A DNA stretch of 64,000 bases from PALSA-612 sp963704335 (GCA_963704335.1 OY969889.1:124001-188000); one strand, 5' to 3'. Shown: positions 17,101 to 25,878, numbered from the stretch's first letter. Notes: generated by a model not told the origin, from the letters alone. Translations and numbers: made by a program.

Positions 17101-18972
17101 TCACCCCTTGAACGAGACGATCTTCTTGAGCAGCAATGAGCCGATCCCCATCATCACGAGGCTGAGGACGATCATCTTGTGCCCGGCGGACGTTTGGAAG
17201 AGTGGTGCCATGTAGCTCGGGTTGAGCAGGGTCAGTGCGCCGCAGAGGAAGAACGGCAGGCCGATCAGAACGTATGCGGACATTCGTCCCATCGCCGTCA
17301 GCGCCTTGATCTTGCGGGCGAACTGCTGGCGGTTGCGCACGGTGTCGGCGACCATGTCGAACAGGCTCGCCAGCGAGCCCCCGACCTGCGTCTGGACGGC
17401 GACGGCCGTGACGATGAAAGAGAGGTTGCTCGAGCCGACGCGCTCGGCCATGTCGTTTAGCGCGTCGTCGAGCGGCCTGCCGAGGCGGGTCTCCGTGAGC
17501 ACGCGCCTGAACTCCTTGCCGGCCGGCTCGATGTCCTCGTCGACGATCGCCTGCAGGGCCTGCTTGAAGCTGTGTCCGGCCTTGAGCGACGCGGCGACCC
17601 CGATGAGGAGATCGGGCAGCTGGTTCTCGAAGGCGGCCAGCCGTTTGTGCGCCTTGTACCACACGAAGGCAAGCGGGATCAGCGCCCCGATGACGAGCGA
17701 GGCAAGAGAGAGCAGCCCGGACGATCCGGCCGCGGTCGCGAGCAGGCCAAGCACGACACACGAGCCTGCGCTCATGTAGAAGAGCTCGGCGGTCTTGAGC
17801 TGGAGGTCGGCACGCTCGATCAGACGGGCCAGCCTGAGCCAGACTCGCGTCTTCCCCAAGGCCTGCTCGGTCAGCCGAAACAGCCCGGCAAGCGACTGCA
17901 GGCGCGGCTTCTTCTCCTTTGCCACCTTCGACCGCTTCGGCTTCGGCGAGATGTGCCTCTGCACCTGGGAGCGGACGCGATCGGCGTTGGCGGAGGTGAA
18001 CACGAGCGCGACCGCGAGCAGGATGAGCATTCCGACGAGCAGCCCAAGCCCCGTCGACCCGCCCTTGCCGTACGCGGCCGCCGGCAGCAGCCCGCCCGGC
18101 TTCTCGACTTCAGCAGTGGCCGGAATCGGCGAGCGCGCGGAGTCCCGGCCGAGGCCTGGTACGTGCGCGACGAGCAGCGGGGACTCTCCCGGCCGGCCCG
18201 ACGTGACGTAGTCGAGCCGCCAGGTGCGCTTCAGCTCGGCAGCCAGCTCCGCGTAGATCCCGTGCAACGCGGCCGGCGTGGGCGTTCCGTAGTAGCGACC
18301 ACCCGTACGCTTGGCGAGGTATTTCAGCGGGCCTGGCGTGAACGCCTTGCTCTCGATGGCGACGACGTAGACCGTCGTCTCGGCCTCTTGCGCGGCTTTG
18401 ATGGCGTCCGCGAGCGTCGCGCTCGACAGCGTCTCGTTGCCGTCGGTGACGAGGATGATGATCCGAGCCCGGCCTTCCTCCTCGGCGAGCGTCTGGCTGG
18501 CGAGCCGGACGTCGTCGTAGAGCGCCGTGCCCTTGACGGGATCGACCTTGATGCTCCCCAGGGCCGCGCCGGCCTCCGCTTCCGAGTCGGTGAACGGAGC
18601 GAGCAGCAGCGGCTTCGTGGCGAAGCTAGTCACGCAGATGCGGTCTGTCGCCAGCTTCGCACCGACGAAGGCGCGAGCGGCGGCCGTTGCCGCTTGGAGC
18701 GGCGCGCCCCGCATCGACTGCGAGTGATCGACGGCGAGACAGATGCTGCGGGACTCGCCGAGGTTCTTTGCCAGCACGCCTGCGGCCGGCTTGCCGGCCT
18801 CGATCAGCTGCGGTGCCTCCTTGGACGGCTGCGAGGTGACGACGGTGGCCTGCGCTCGCGGATACGCGGTCGCGTCAACGCCGCGAATCTCGACGCTGGC
18901 GCCGGCAACCGCCGGCGCGCCGAGGGCGCACGCCGACGCAACAACCGCGAGAGCCCGGCTGCGACGTGTCAT
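17101..18972 (-). CDS. tadB: VWA domain fused to TadB pilus platform protein
   Basis: A 623-residue fusion. Residues 1-24 are a signal peptide (ends AVAGA). Residues 75-265 are a von Willebrand A domain with an intact MIDAS motif (Asp82-x-Ser84-x-Ser86 in VDHSQSM) and a downstream LVTDGNET loop. A transmembrane segment at about 310-328 (LLVGMLILLAVALVF) leads to the cytoplasmic TadB half with a T2SSF domain (about 440-560, LPDLLIGVAASLKAGHSFKQAL). The topology implies an extracytoplasmic metal-dependent adhesion domain fixed to the pilus platform. Ordinary TadB is about 300 residues. The start overlaps the tadA stop (ATGA). Both halves are well conserved with no stop or frame break between them, so the fusion looks real. 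Confidence 0.92.
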   Translation of the reverse strand: MTRRSRALAVVASACALGAPAVAGASVEIRGVDATAYPRAQATVVTSQPSKEAPQLIEAGKPAAGVLAKNLGESRSICLAVDHSQSMRGAPLQAATAAARAFVGAKLATDRICVTSFATKPLLLAPFTDSEAEAGAALGSIKVDPVKGTALYDDVRLASQTLAEEEGRARIIILVTDGNETLSSATLADAIKAAQEAETTVYVVAIESKAFTPGPLKYLAKRTGGRYYGTPTPAALHGIYAELAAELKRTWRLDYVTSGRPGESPLLVAHVPGLGRDSARSPIPATAEVEKPGGLLPAAAYGKGGSTGLGLLVGMLILLAVALVFTSANADRVRSQVQRHISPKPKRSKVAKEKKPRLQSLAGLFRLTEQALGKTRVWLRLARLIERADLQLKTAELFYMSAGSCVVLGLLATAAGSSGLLSLASLVIGALIPLAFVWYKAHKRLAAFENQLPDLLIGVAASLKAGHSFKQALQAIVDEDIEPAGKEFRRVLTETRLGRPLDDALNDMAERVGSSNLSFIVTAVAVQTQVGGSLASLFDMVADTVRNRQQFARKIKALTAMGRMSAYVLIGLPFFLCGALTLLNPSYMAPLFQTSAGHKMIVLSLVMMGIGSLLLKKIVSFKG

Positions 18973-20420
18973 TCCCGGGCGCCTCCGCCGAAGTTTCCGG
19001 CGGCGAAGCTGTGGCGGAAGCCCGACTCGTCCTCGGCCTCGAAGAACGCCGGCGGCAGCGTGACGCCGTTGGCCGCCATCTTCTCGAGGAAGTGTGGCTT
19101 GAGGCCCGAGCAGTTCAGCGAGCCGAGCAGCCGCATCGCGTGCGTGCCCTGGGCCGTCTCCTCATCCGGCGGCTTGGCCACGAAGATGTCCTGCAACGTC
19201 ACCACGTCGGACTCCATGCGGAGCACCTCGGTGATGTGCGTGACGCGGCGACTGCCGTCAACGAGACGCTGGATCTGCACGAGCAAGTCGAAGGCGCTCG
19301 AGATCTGCTCGCGGATAGCGCGGAGCGGCAGCTCGACGCCGGCGGTCAGCACGAGGGTCTCGAGACGGGCCAGCGCATCTCGCGGGGAGTTGGCGTGGAT
19401 CGTGGTCAGCGAGCCTTCGTGGCCCGTGTTCATCGCCTGCAGCATGTCCACGGTCTCGGCGCCACGAACCTCACCCACGATGATGCGGTCGGGGCGCATG
19501 CGCAGGGAGTTGCGTACGAGCTCGCGGATCCGGATCTCGCCCGTGCCCTCGATGTTCGCGGGGCGCGACTCGAGCGTGATCACGTGGTCCTGCTGCAGCT
19601 GGAGCTCGGCCGCGTCCTCGATGGTCACGATTCGCTCGTCGCCGGGCACGTAGGCGGACATCGCGTTCAGCAGCGTCGTCTTACCGGTACCGGTACCGCC
19701 GGAGATGAGGATGTTGAGCTTGCCCTTCACGGCTGCCGCCAGGAAGTGGGCCGAGCGGCTCGTGAGGGAGCCGAACTCGATGAGGTCGTCCATCGTGTAC
19801 GGGTCGCGCGAGAACTTCCGGATCGTGAGCGTCGGACCGCGCAGGGCGAGCGGCGGGATGATCGCATTCACGCGGCTGCCGTCGGGAAGCCGGGCGTCCA
19901 CCATCGGTGAGGACTCGTCGACTCGCCTGCCGATCTGCGAGACGATCTTGTCGATGATCCGCATCAGGTGGCCGTCGTCGACGAACGACGCATCGGTCGC
20001 TTCGATCTTGCCCGTGCGCTCGACGAAGATCTTCGTCGGGCCGTTGACCATGATCTCCGTCACGGTGTCGTCACGGAGGAACGGCTCGAGCGGTCCGTAG
20101 CCGAGGATGTCGTCGGCGATATCGGCGACGATCTGGCGGCGCTCCTCACGGGTGAGTGGCGTGCGGTCGAGAGCGAGCTGCTCCATGACCGTTCGCATGA
20201 CCCGCTCTTCGAGATCGTCGGTCGTCTCCGACGCGAAGAGCTCTGGACCAAGGCGCGCGATGCAGGCGTGGTGGACGCGGCTCTTCAGGTCCGCGTACGG
20301 GTCGGCCTGCTTTGCGACCCTGGTGCCTGCCTGCACCTCGCGCGCGGCCAGCGAGCCGTCCGCCCCGTTCTCCTGGGCGGAGACGACGACGGGGCCGTTG
20401 ATCCGATCGTGGAGCCCCAC
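18969..20420 (-). CDS. tadA: Tad pilus assembly ATPase TadA/CpaF
   Basis: A 483-residue cytoplasmic secretion ATPase of the VirB11/CpaF family that powers Tad pilus assembly. The N-terminal domain contains ILGYGPLEPFL and the T4SS signature TEIMVNGPTKIFVERTG. The Walker A GGTGTGKTT is at 241-249. Further on are VTIEDAAELQL (Asp box), MRPDRIIVGEVRG (Walker B region) and GHEGSLTTIHANSPRDAL (His box). The C-terminal 30 residues (SLNCSGLKPHFLEKM) extend a little past the usual end. It starts with GTG at 20420, 2 bp after cpaE, and overlaps the next gene by 4 bp. Confidence 0.95.
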   Translation of the reverse strand: MGLHDRINGPVVVSAQENGADGSLAAREVQAGTRVAKQADPYADLKSRVHHACIARLGPELFASETTDDLEERVMRTVMEQLALDRTPLTREERRQIVADIADDILGYGPLEPFLRDDTVTEIMVNGPTKIFVERTGKIEATDASFVDDGHLMRIIDKIVSQIGRRVDESSPMVDARLPDGSRVNAIIPPLALRGPTLTIRKFSRDPYTMDDLIEFGSLTSRSAHFLAAAVKGKLNILISGGTGTGKTTLLNAMSAYVPGDERIVTIEDAAELQLQQDHVITLESRPANIEGTGEIRIRELVRNSLRMRPDRIIVGEVRGAETVDMLQAMNTGHEGSLTTIHANSPRDALARLETLVLTAGVELPLRAIREQISSAFDLLVQIQRLVDGSRRVTHITEVLRMESDVVTLQDIFVAKPPDEETAQGTHAMRLLGSLNCSGLKPHFLEKMAANGVTLPPAFFEAEDESGFRHSFAAGNFGGGARE

Positions 20421-20422
20421 GA

Positions 20423-21628
20423 CTAGCTCCGCATCCGGGAGAGGAGGCTCTTCTTGCCGGCCGCCTTCCCCTTCTTCTTACCAGTCTCGGCCATGAGCCC
20501 CTTGGCGAGCTCGGCAATGGCCTTCGAGAAGTCCGCGCCCGGGTCGTTGAGGACCACCGGCTTGCCACGGTTGACGCCAAGTGGAACCGCGCGGTCCGAC
20601 GGCAGGTCGGCCCTGATCTTCGTCTCCAGGGCTCGCTCTACCTCCGAGCGCTGAATGCCGACGTTCGTGTTCGAGCGGTTGAGGACGACGCCGACCCGCT
20701 CGCTCGGGAACGACAGCAGCTCGAGCGTCTGCAGGCTGAGCCGAACGTTCTTGATCGTCGGCACGTCCAGCCCGCAAAGCAGGAGCAGGTCGTCGGTTCG
20801 GTCGAGCGTCGCCAGCATCGGCCCATGGAAGAAGGGCGAGGTGTCGACGATGATTGCGTCATACGAGCCCCGTGCAACCTCGAGCAGGCGGGCGAGCTTG
20901 CCCTCGGTCACCAGCTCAGCGTCTTCTGGCTGAAGAGGCGCCGGTAGCACGTCCAGCCCCGAGGGGTGAGCCAGGGTGTAGCCGGCAAGCTTTTCGGAGT
21001 CGAGCTCGCCCGGTGCGACGACGAGGTCGTAGATCGTCTTGTCAGGCTGAAGCCCGAGCATGATCGCCGCGTCTCCGAACTGGAGGTCGAGGTCGAGCAG
21101 CAAGGTGCTCTTGCCCATCGACTTGCAGAGCGTCGCAGCGAGGTTCGTCGACACGACGGTCTTGCCGACTCCACCCTTGGGAGAGAAGACCGTGATCACG
21201 CGACCACGGCGACCGTCCAGGCTCTGCTGCTTGCGGCCCTGGTGGCACGCCTTGCGAATCGCAAAGACGATGTTGTCCGTCAGCTGCGGCAGTGGGACGA
21301 GGTCAGCGACGCCGTCCTCGAGCGCCTCTTCGAGCAGCCCCGAGCAGTCGCCCGAAGCGAGCACGATAACGGGCGCCCGCGTGTACTCGCGAACCGTCGC
21401 CAGCTCCTCGGCGGGGTAGGCCGGCCCGCGGGTGGCGTGGAGGATCGCGTCCAGGTGGCCGCCGGCGAGCGCCGATGCGGCCTCCTGGATGACGTCCGCC
21501 GAGCCGACGAGCTCGAGCTCGTCATGGGCCTCGAGTGCCTGAAGGACTTCTGCGAGTCCGTCGCAGGCCCCTGTGACGTAGATGCGAAGCCGCTGCTTGC
21601 CGTCGTCGACGTGCTCGTGGTCGCTCAT
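20423..21628 (-). CDS. cpaE: Tad pilus localisation protein CpaE/TadZ
   Basis: A 401-residue protein with an N-terminal receiver-like domain (about 13-130) and a C-terminal MinD/ParA-type ATPase (about 140-380). The deviant Walker A is FSPKGGVGKTVVSTNLA (about 148-164), and LLLDLDLQFGDAA and IIVDTSPFF follow. TadZ/CpaE proteins mark the site where the pilus is built. A basic tail (GKKKGKAAGKKSLLSRMRS) could bind membrane or nucleic acid. It lies 2 bp from both cpaB and tadA, inside the operon. Confidence 0.93.
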   Translation of the reverse strand: MSDHEHVDDGKQRLRIYVTGACDGLAEVLQALEAHDELELVGSADVIQEAASALAGGHLDAILHATRGPAYPAEELATVREYTRAPVIVLASGDCSGLLEEALEDGVADLVPLPQLTDNIVFAIRKACHQGRKQQSLDGRRGRVITVFSPKGGVGKTVVSTNLAATLCKSMGKSTLLLDLDLQFGDAAIMLGLQPDKTIYDLVVAPGELDSEKLAGYTLAHPSGLDVLPAPLQPEDAELVTEGKLARLLEVARGSYDAIIVDTSPFFHGPMLATLDRTDDLLLLCGLDVPTIKNVRLSLQTLELLSFPSERVGVVLNRSNTNVGIQRSEVERALETKIRADLPSDRAVPLGVNRGKPVVLNDPGADFSKAIAELAKGLMAETGKKKGKAAGKKSLLSRMRS

Positions 21629-21630
21629 GC

Positions 21631-22407
21631 TCAGTTACCCCCGTCCAGTCGGGAAGTTGCCTTGTCTCTGCCGAGCCCTTCCCTGAGGATGCTGACGGCG
21701 TCGTCGATCAACGCTGCGTCCGGGCTCGTGGCATCGTTCAGGCCGGGCCGAAGCGCCAGCCACCAGTCGCTGTTGGCATAGACGAAGTAGAGCTTCTGTG
21801 CCTGCGCGTCGGTCAGACGCAGCATGACCCAGCCGTCGCCGCCAGTCGGGTCGACGACGGAAGCCTGCGTCTCGTCCTCGCCCGAGGTGCGCAGCACGAG
21901 GACGTCGCTGAGGACGACCTTCGAGAAGTGCTTCTGGCCGTCCTCGGAAGGAAACTTGATGTTCCCGATGACGTCGACGTGGTCGCCGGGGGTCAGCACG
22001 CCCGAGAGCAGCTGGGCGTCGTTGCCCTTGATCTGCATCACGCGCCACGTGCCGCGGAGCTGGTCGCGGACGCCGGCGGCCTCGAGCGGGCCGAAGCGGC
22101 GCGCTGTTACCTGCTCGCCGATGTAGATCGGCTGCGTGGCGATCAGGCCCGAAATGTCCTCGGGTGCCGCGATCGTGCCGTTGACGATCGCCTTGCGCGG
22201 AATCTCCTGTGTGGCCAGCATCTTCCTCTCGATGATCTGCTGGCCGAGCATCCCCTGCGGGATGTCCTGTGCGGCCACGAGCACCGAGACGGTCTCCGAG
22301 TCCGAGCGCACGCTGCTCTTGTAGTTGGAGACGTAGAACACCGTCAGCAGAGCGGCGACGACCGCCAACCCAACGGCGATGAGAATGTTGCGGAGTCGGT
22401 ACGTCAT
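21631..22407 (-). CDS. cpaB: Tad pilus assembly protein CpaB/RcpC
   Basis: A 258-residue protein with one N-terminal transmembrane segment (about 8-27, ILIAVGLAVVAALLTVFYV). A SAF domain follows (VLVAAQDIPQGMLGQQIIERK to about 100), then the RcpC-type C-terminal domain (LTPGDHVDVIGNI). In Gram-negatives CpaB works with the secretin CpaC. No secretin is present here, as expected for a monoderm. AGGAAAGG at about 22415-22422 precedes the ATG at 22407. The structured 296-bp gap upstream suggests that a promoter for cpaB-cpaE-tadA-tadB-tadC lies there. Confidence 0.9.
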   Translation of the reverse strand: MTYRLRNILIAVGLAVVAALLTVFYVSNYKSSVRSDSETVSVLVAAQDIPQGMLGQQIIERKMLATQEIPRKAIVNGTIAAPEDISGLIATQPIYIGEQVTARRFGPLEAAGVRDQLRGTWRVMQIKGNDAQLLSGVLTPGDHVDVIGNIKFPSEDGQKHFSKVVLSDVLVLRTSGEDETQASVVDPTGGDGWVMLRLTDAQAQKLYFVYANSDWWLALRPGLNDATSPDAALIDDAVSILREGLGRDKATSRLDGGN

Positions 22408-22703
22408 GCTCAGACCTTTCCTCGAGTTCTGTTTTGCCCCGTTGCTCTATCGGCAGCAAGCGGCCGACCTCAATTCACCCTTTTCAGGCTCTAGCGATCG
22501 CTGCGATCGGCGCAAGCTCGGCCGAGGAACGCGGGTGGCACGGGCGCTCCCGACATGGCGGGAGCGCCTCACTGCGGCTCAAGGTCGCGGCGCCCTCGAG
22601 GGCGCCTACCCGAGCGGAAAGCGAAGCGGGCGAGGGACACAAACGGACGAGCCCGGGATGACCGGTCCCGGGCTCGTGCACGTCTCCTCAGGTGCTGGAG
22701 CTT
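22408..22703. other. Non-coding, hairpin-rich gap inside the Tad locus
   Basis: This 296-bp gap between VWA-tadG and cpaB holds no convincing gene. A minus-strand frame of 65 codons at 22484-22681 has no family features. It contains a 10-bp stem GGCGCTCCCG/CGGGAGCGCC (22543-22568), an 18-bp perfect palindrome GGCGCCCTCGAGGGCGCC (22589-22606), and the terminator-like hairpin at 22647-22677. The hairpin next to tadG probably ends the tadE-tadE-tadG transcript. The two further stems have no obvious role. In other Tad loci this is where a small pilin gene might sit, but I see no pilin-like product here. Confidence 0.6.
22647..22677 (-). terminator. Terminator-like hairpin after VWA-tadG
   Basis: A perfect 12-bp stem, ACGAGCCCGGGA (22647-22658) with TCCCGGGCTCGT (22666-22677), has a 7-base loop and lies 27 bp beyond the stop of the minus-strand tadG. 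Only a short T-poor tail (CCGTTTGTG) follows in the direction of transcription, so it may be an intrinsic terminator of moderate strength or an RNA-stabilising end. Confidence 0.55.
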
Positions 22704-24011
22704 TTAGGTCGTGTCGTCGTCGATCAGGCGAACCTGCGTGAGGTCCAACGCGACGCGCTCGAAGATCGTCTCCAGTTCGCCCGCGGTCGGCTGCCAGTAG
22801 AACTTCAGCTGGCCGTCGACGGTGCTGGCGATCTGCTGGAGCGTCCAGTAGGCCGTCTTGATGGCCAGCTCGTCGCAGGGGAACTGCTTGCCCTTATTCT
22901 GGGCGCAGGATTGCCCCCCCTGGCTTCCCGTTGACTTGTAGCCCTTGCAGCGGATGTCGGGGTCGGTGTCGTAGCCGATGGTGTAGACCCATGTGCCCGT
23001 GGCCTTCGCGGCATTGGCGGAGGAGATCGCCTGGGCGCAGGGCGTCTTGCGGTACGGCGAGTTGTTGCCGTAGTACCAGGGGCCGTAGTTCGCCTCGCCG
23101 TCCGTGAAGAAGATGATCACGTCCTGTGCGTCCGACCGGCCCTGGGCGCTGAGCATCGCCTGCGCCTTGTCGATGGCCGTCGCATACGCCGTGCTACCGC
23201 CGGTCTCGATGCAATCCACAGTCTGCACGAGGTTCGAGTTCGGGTTCAGCGGACTGTTGTCCGAGAGCCGGAAGTCGTTCGTCAGGTTGACGACGGCGTA
23301 CGGGTACGTCGAGACGTCGTAGTACGAGTTGTTGCTCGGCGAGTAGTCGCACCGCTGGCCGATGCTGACCGCCGGCTGGAAGATCACCAGGCCGATTTTG
23401 TCGACCGTCGGCCGCATGGCGCTAAGGAAGGCGCGAATTCCGTCTTGCGCGTTCTGCATCTTCGTGCAAGGCTGGCACATCGAGCCGGTGCGGTCGAGCA
23501 CGATCGCGACGTCCAACGGCAGCTGGGCCCCGCCCTTCATGCTCGCGGTCGACTTCGCGCTGATCGAGAACGAGTTGAAGCCGATCACCTTCAGGAAGAA
23601 CGTAGGTACGTTGGCCGACTCCTGTACGACGATGCCGTTGGCCGGGTTACACGGCAGTCCTGTCGACGAGAAGCACTTCGGCGTAACGGTGGTCGTCACG
23701 TTGGCGAGATCGGGGTGGACGTTCTTCTTCCCCGGGCTCGAGCTGTATTCCATCGCCCTCGACGTCGCCAGCGAAATGTCCGGCAAGTCCTGGGCACCGG
23801 CGAGCGCGGCAGCGTCGGCCGACGCCTGCAGCTCACGATGCGCATTGAACACATGGCCGACGTCGATCACGAAGCCGACCATCGCGAGGAACGAGATCGC
23901 GCCGACGACGATCCAGACGAGCACCTGGCCTGCCTCGTGCCGGACCCGGCGCCTGAACTTGGAGTGGAGCGAACGCATGGCAGACCTCTGCTTTCTCGTG
24001 TCGTCGCTCAC
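22704..24011 (-). CDS. TadG-like pilus-associated protein with VWA domain
   Basis: A 435-residue protein. The TadE/TadG-type N-terminus (about 25-60, GQVLVWIVVGAISFLAMVGF, then VFNAHRELQASADAAALAGA) is the pseudopilin-like membrane anchor. A VWA domain begins at LPLDVAIVLDRTGSMC, with the MIDAS Asp-x-Thr-x-Ser variant DRTGS, and includes VIIFFTDGEANYG. Several Cys residues (SMCQPCTK, RCDYS, CIETGG, KTPCAQ, IRCKGYK, QSCAQNKGKQFPC) suggest disulphide stabilisation outside the cell. The start ATG at 24011 overlaps the tadE stop (ATGA). An alternative start lies 11 codons later (MRSLHSKF). It probably acts in adhesion at the pilus base. Confidence 0.88.
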   Translation of the reverse strand: MSDDTRKQRSAMRSLHSKFRRRVRHEAGQVLVWIVVGAISFLAMVGFVIDVGHVFNAHRELQASADAAALAGAQDLPDISLATSRAMEYSSSPGKKNVHPDLANVTTTVTPKCFSSTGLPCNPANGIVVQESANVPTFFLKVIGFNSFSISAKSTASMKGGAQLPLDVAIVLDRTGSMCQPCTKMQNAQDGIRAFLSAMRPTVDKIGLVIFQPAVSIGQRCDYSPSNNSYYDVSTYPYAVVNLTNDFRLSDNSPLNPNSNLVQTVDCIETGGSTAYATAIDKAQAMLSAQGRSDAQDVIIFFTDGEANYGPWYYGNNSPYRKTPCAQAISSANAAKATGTWVYTIGYDTDPDIRCKGYKSTGSQGGQSCAQNKGKQFPCDELAIKTAYWTLQQIASTVDGQLKFYWQPTAGELETIFERVALDLTQVRLIDDDTT

Positions 24012-24403
24012 TCGACCCGCTCCGTCGACTGTGAGACGAGGTTCCCGCTCTGCACGACCATCCCGAGCAGGCTGATGCTGTACGGATACTGCGCCCGGAC
24101 GGTCACGTCGGACCCCTGGGTCCAGATGGACGTCACGGTGACCCCGAGCTGAGCCTGGTCGAGGTTGGCCGCCGACGAACGGACACGACTGACAGCCGCG
24201 CCAGACGGATCGGCTACGGAGCGGCCTACCGATGCCTGGCGTGCGCCGGCCCGCACAGCATCGGTGAGCGTGATGTAGTTGTTGAAGACGACGCCGAACT
24301 GGATGATGCCGAGGACGAGCAGCAGCAGGATCGGCAGGACGATCGTGAACTCCACGAGCGCCTGACCCCGCTCACCGCGAATTCGGCTGCGTTTGATCGC
24401 CAT
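24008..24403 (-). CDS. tadE: TadE-like minor pseudopilin, copy 2
   Basis: A 131-residue TadE protein. GERGQALVEFTIVLPILLLLV is the conserved pseudopilin processing and transmembrane motif, with the Glu after the cleavage site, and NNYITLTDAVRAGARQA continues the helix. The ATG at 24403 is chosen because AGGAGG lies at 24415-24420. A longer frame from 24460 lacks such support. It is clearly paralogous to the gene at 24500-24904: SVGRSVADP, DQA, PYSISLLG and the terminal TERVE are shared. It is translationally coupled to VWA-tadG. Confidence 0.9.
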   Translation of the reverse strand: MAIKRSRIRGERGQALVEFTIVLPILLLLVLGIIQFGVVFNNYITLTDAVRAGARQASVGRSVADPSGAAVSRVRSSAANLDQAQLGVTVTSIWTQGSDVTVRAQYPYSISLLGMVVQSGNLVSQSTERVE

Positions 24404-24499
24404 ATTTGTGTAGGCCTCCTCGGCTCTCCTTCGACTCCACTCATGATCGACGGGGCGCACCGGATTCGCATCCCCCCGGCGAGTGAACGCGTAGTGCGC

Positions 24500-24904
24500 C
24501 TATTCCACGCGTTCGGTCGTGTCCGAGGTCAGCGTGCCGCTGTGCACTACGAGTCCGAGCAGGCTGATGGAGTAGGGGTACGAGGCACTGACGGTCACGT
24601 TCGCGCCCTGGTCCCAGGTCGAGGCGACGCTCACCGTGAGCTTCGCCTGATCGAGTCCGGAGGCCGCGGTGCGCGTCTTGCTGACCGCCGCGCCGACCGG
24701 GTCGGCCACCGAGCGGCCGACCGTGGCCTGGCGTGAGCCTGTGCGAACGGCGTCGGTCAGCGTCACGTAGTTGTTGAAGGCAACTCCTACCTGGATGATT
24801 GCCAACACGAGCAGGAGCAGCAGAGGCAGGACGATCGCGAACTCGGCCATCGTCTGGCCACGCTGGCGCCATACGCGGCGCGTGAGGGCCCACCTCATCA
24901 CCAT
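24500..24904 (-). CDS. tadE: TadE-like minor pseudopilin, copy 1
   Basis: A TadE protein of about 134 residues with the motif RGQTMAEFAIVLPLLLLLVLA, then NNYVTLTDAVRTGSRQATVGRSVADP and a C-terminus ending TERVE, like its neighbour. It is the first gene of the minus-strand Tad operon. The start is uncertain. ATGs at 24904, 24898 and 24943 are all in frame and none has a strong purine run at the right spacing. I chose 24904 because the mature pseudopilin motif then begins about 16 residues in. Divergent from the M15-like gene at 25045, so the operon promoter should lie in 24905-25044. Confidence 0.85.
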   Translation of the reverse strand: MVMRWALTRRVWRQRGQTMAEFAIVLPLLLLLVLAIIQVGVAFNNYVTLTDAVRTGSRQATVGRSVADPVGAAVSKTRTAASGLDQAKLTVSVASTWDQGANVTVSASYPYSISLLGLVVHSGTLTSDTTERVE

Positions 24905-25044
24905 GTCCCACACCGTGACTCGCCGATGCCCGAAGCTCATCCCTTGGCCGGGTGAACTCAATAGCTTGAACGGGGGAACTTTCCGGCACCGGCACGAGGC
25001 GTCCCTCGATCGAGGGAACGACGACCTCACCCCCGTGAGGGGGA

Positions 25045-25878
25045 GTGGTGAGCGCTCCGTACGCGCGATGGGAACCGGGTCAAGTGCGACTCCCACTGCC
25101 CAGATCTCGCGCGTCGACCCACTTCTTGTGGCTGCTCAGCGCTGCCGCATTCCTGTTCGCAGGGGTGGTGTGGTCCGGGTCGAAGGCGCACGCCGTCGGG
25201 CTTTCCCCCGCCGAGGAGGAGAGCCACCAGGCAGAGCGCGCGGACGCAGATCGCGTTGAGCTGCTGGGCCGGCTGCAACTGGCCGGGATCGCCTCCCGGC
25301 GCGCAGGCCCGCCGCGGGTGCGGATCGTGAAGCCGAAGTTGCCCGCGGCGCCGACGCCCAGCGAGCAGAACCGCGCGCTCGTCCGCTACATGGCCTGGGT
25401 CGGAGCCGACTCGGTCCAGGCGATGGTGTCGCAGTCGGGCTCGGAGCTCGCGGAGCGAGTGCTCGCAGACGACCGCATCACGCTCGCGTCCGGGTACGGC
25501 GACGTCGCGGGAGGTCGCGTCGATCCTCGAGTGCTGGCTGTTCTCCTCTACCTCGCCGAGGCACACGGCCAGGTCACGGTGTCGTGCCTCATGAGCGGTC
25601 ACTCCCGTTACGTGGCGCAGTCGGCGGCCGACAAGAAGGCGAAGAGGCCCCGGCGCGTCTCCGCGCACACCTACGGGCGCGCGGTGGACATCAGCTCGAT
25701 CGGCGGCGTACCGGTGATCGGCAACCAGCAGCCGGGCGGCATCGTCGACTTGGCCGTGCGCGAGATCCTGTCGCTGCCGTCGGCGCTCCAGCCTTCGCAG
25801 GTGATCTCTCTGCTCGACCTCTCGGGCCCGTCGTTCCGGCTGCCCGATCACGGCGACCACCTGCACGTCGGCTACTAG
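25045..25878 (+). CDS. Secreted M15-like peptidoglycan peptidase candidate
   Basis: A 277-residue protein with a hydrophobic segment at about 28-45 (LWLLSAAAFLFAGVVW) serving as signal or anchor, then a basic Pro/Ala linker. The C-terminal domain (about 110-277) has VSCLMSGHSRYVAQS, SAHTYGRAVDIS and, at the very end, LPDHGDHLHVGY. The spaced His and Asp residues resemble the zinc site of M15/hedgehog-type DD-peptidases (SxHxxGxAxD ... HxH). It may trim peptidoglycan for passage of the adjacent pilus machinery, an inference from position. GTG codons at 25045 and 25048 are both possible starts, preceded by GAGGGGGA. Confidence 0.75.
   Translation: MVSAPYARWEPGQVRLPLPRSRASTHFLWLLSAAAFLFAGVVWSGSKAHAVGLSPAEEESHQAERADADRVELLGRLQLAGIASRRAGPPRVRIVKPKLPAAPTPSEQNRALVRYMAWVGADSVQAMVSQSGSELAERVLADDRITLASGYGDVAGGRVDPRVLAVLLYLAEAHGQVTVSCLMSGHSRYVAQSAADKKAKRPRRVSAHTYGRAVDISSIGGVPVIGNQQPGGIVDLAVREILSLPSALQPSQVISLLDLSGPSFRLPDHGDHLHVGY

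Noticed and set aside
22484..22681. A 65-codon minus-strand frame as the missing Flp pilin
   Set aside because: It has no hydrophobic N-terminal helix or GxxxxE processing site and is Pro/Arg/Ser-rich noise across palindromes.
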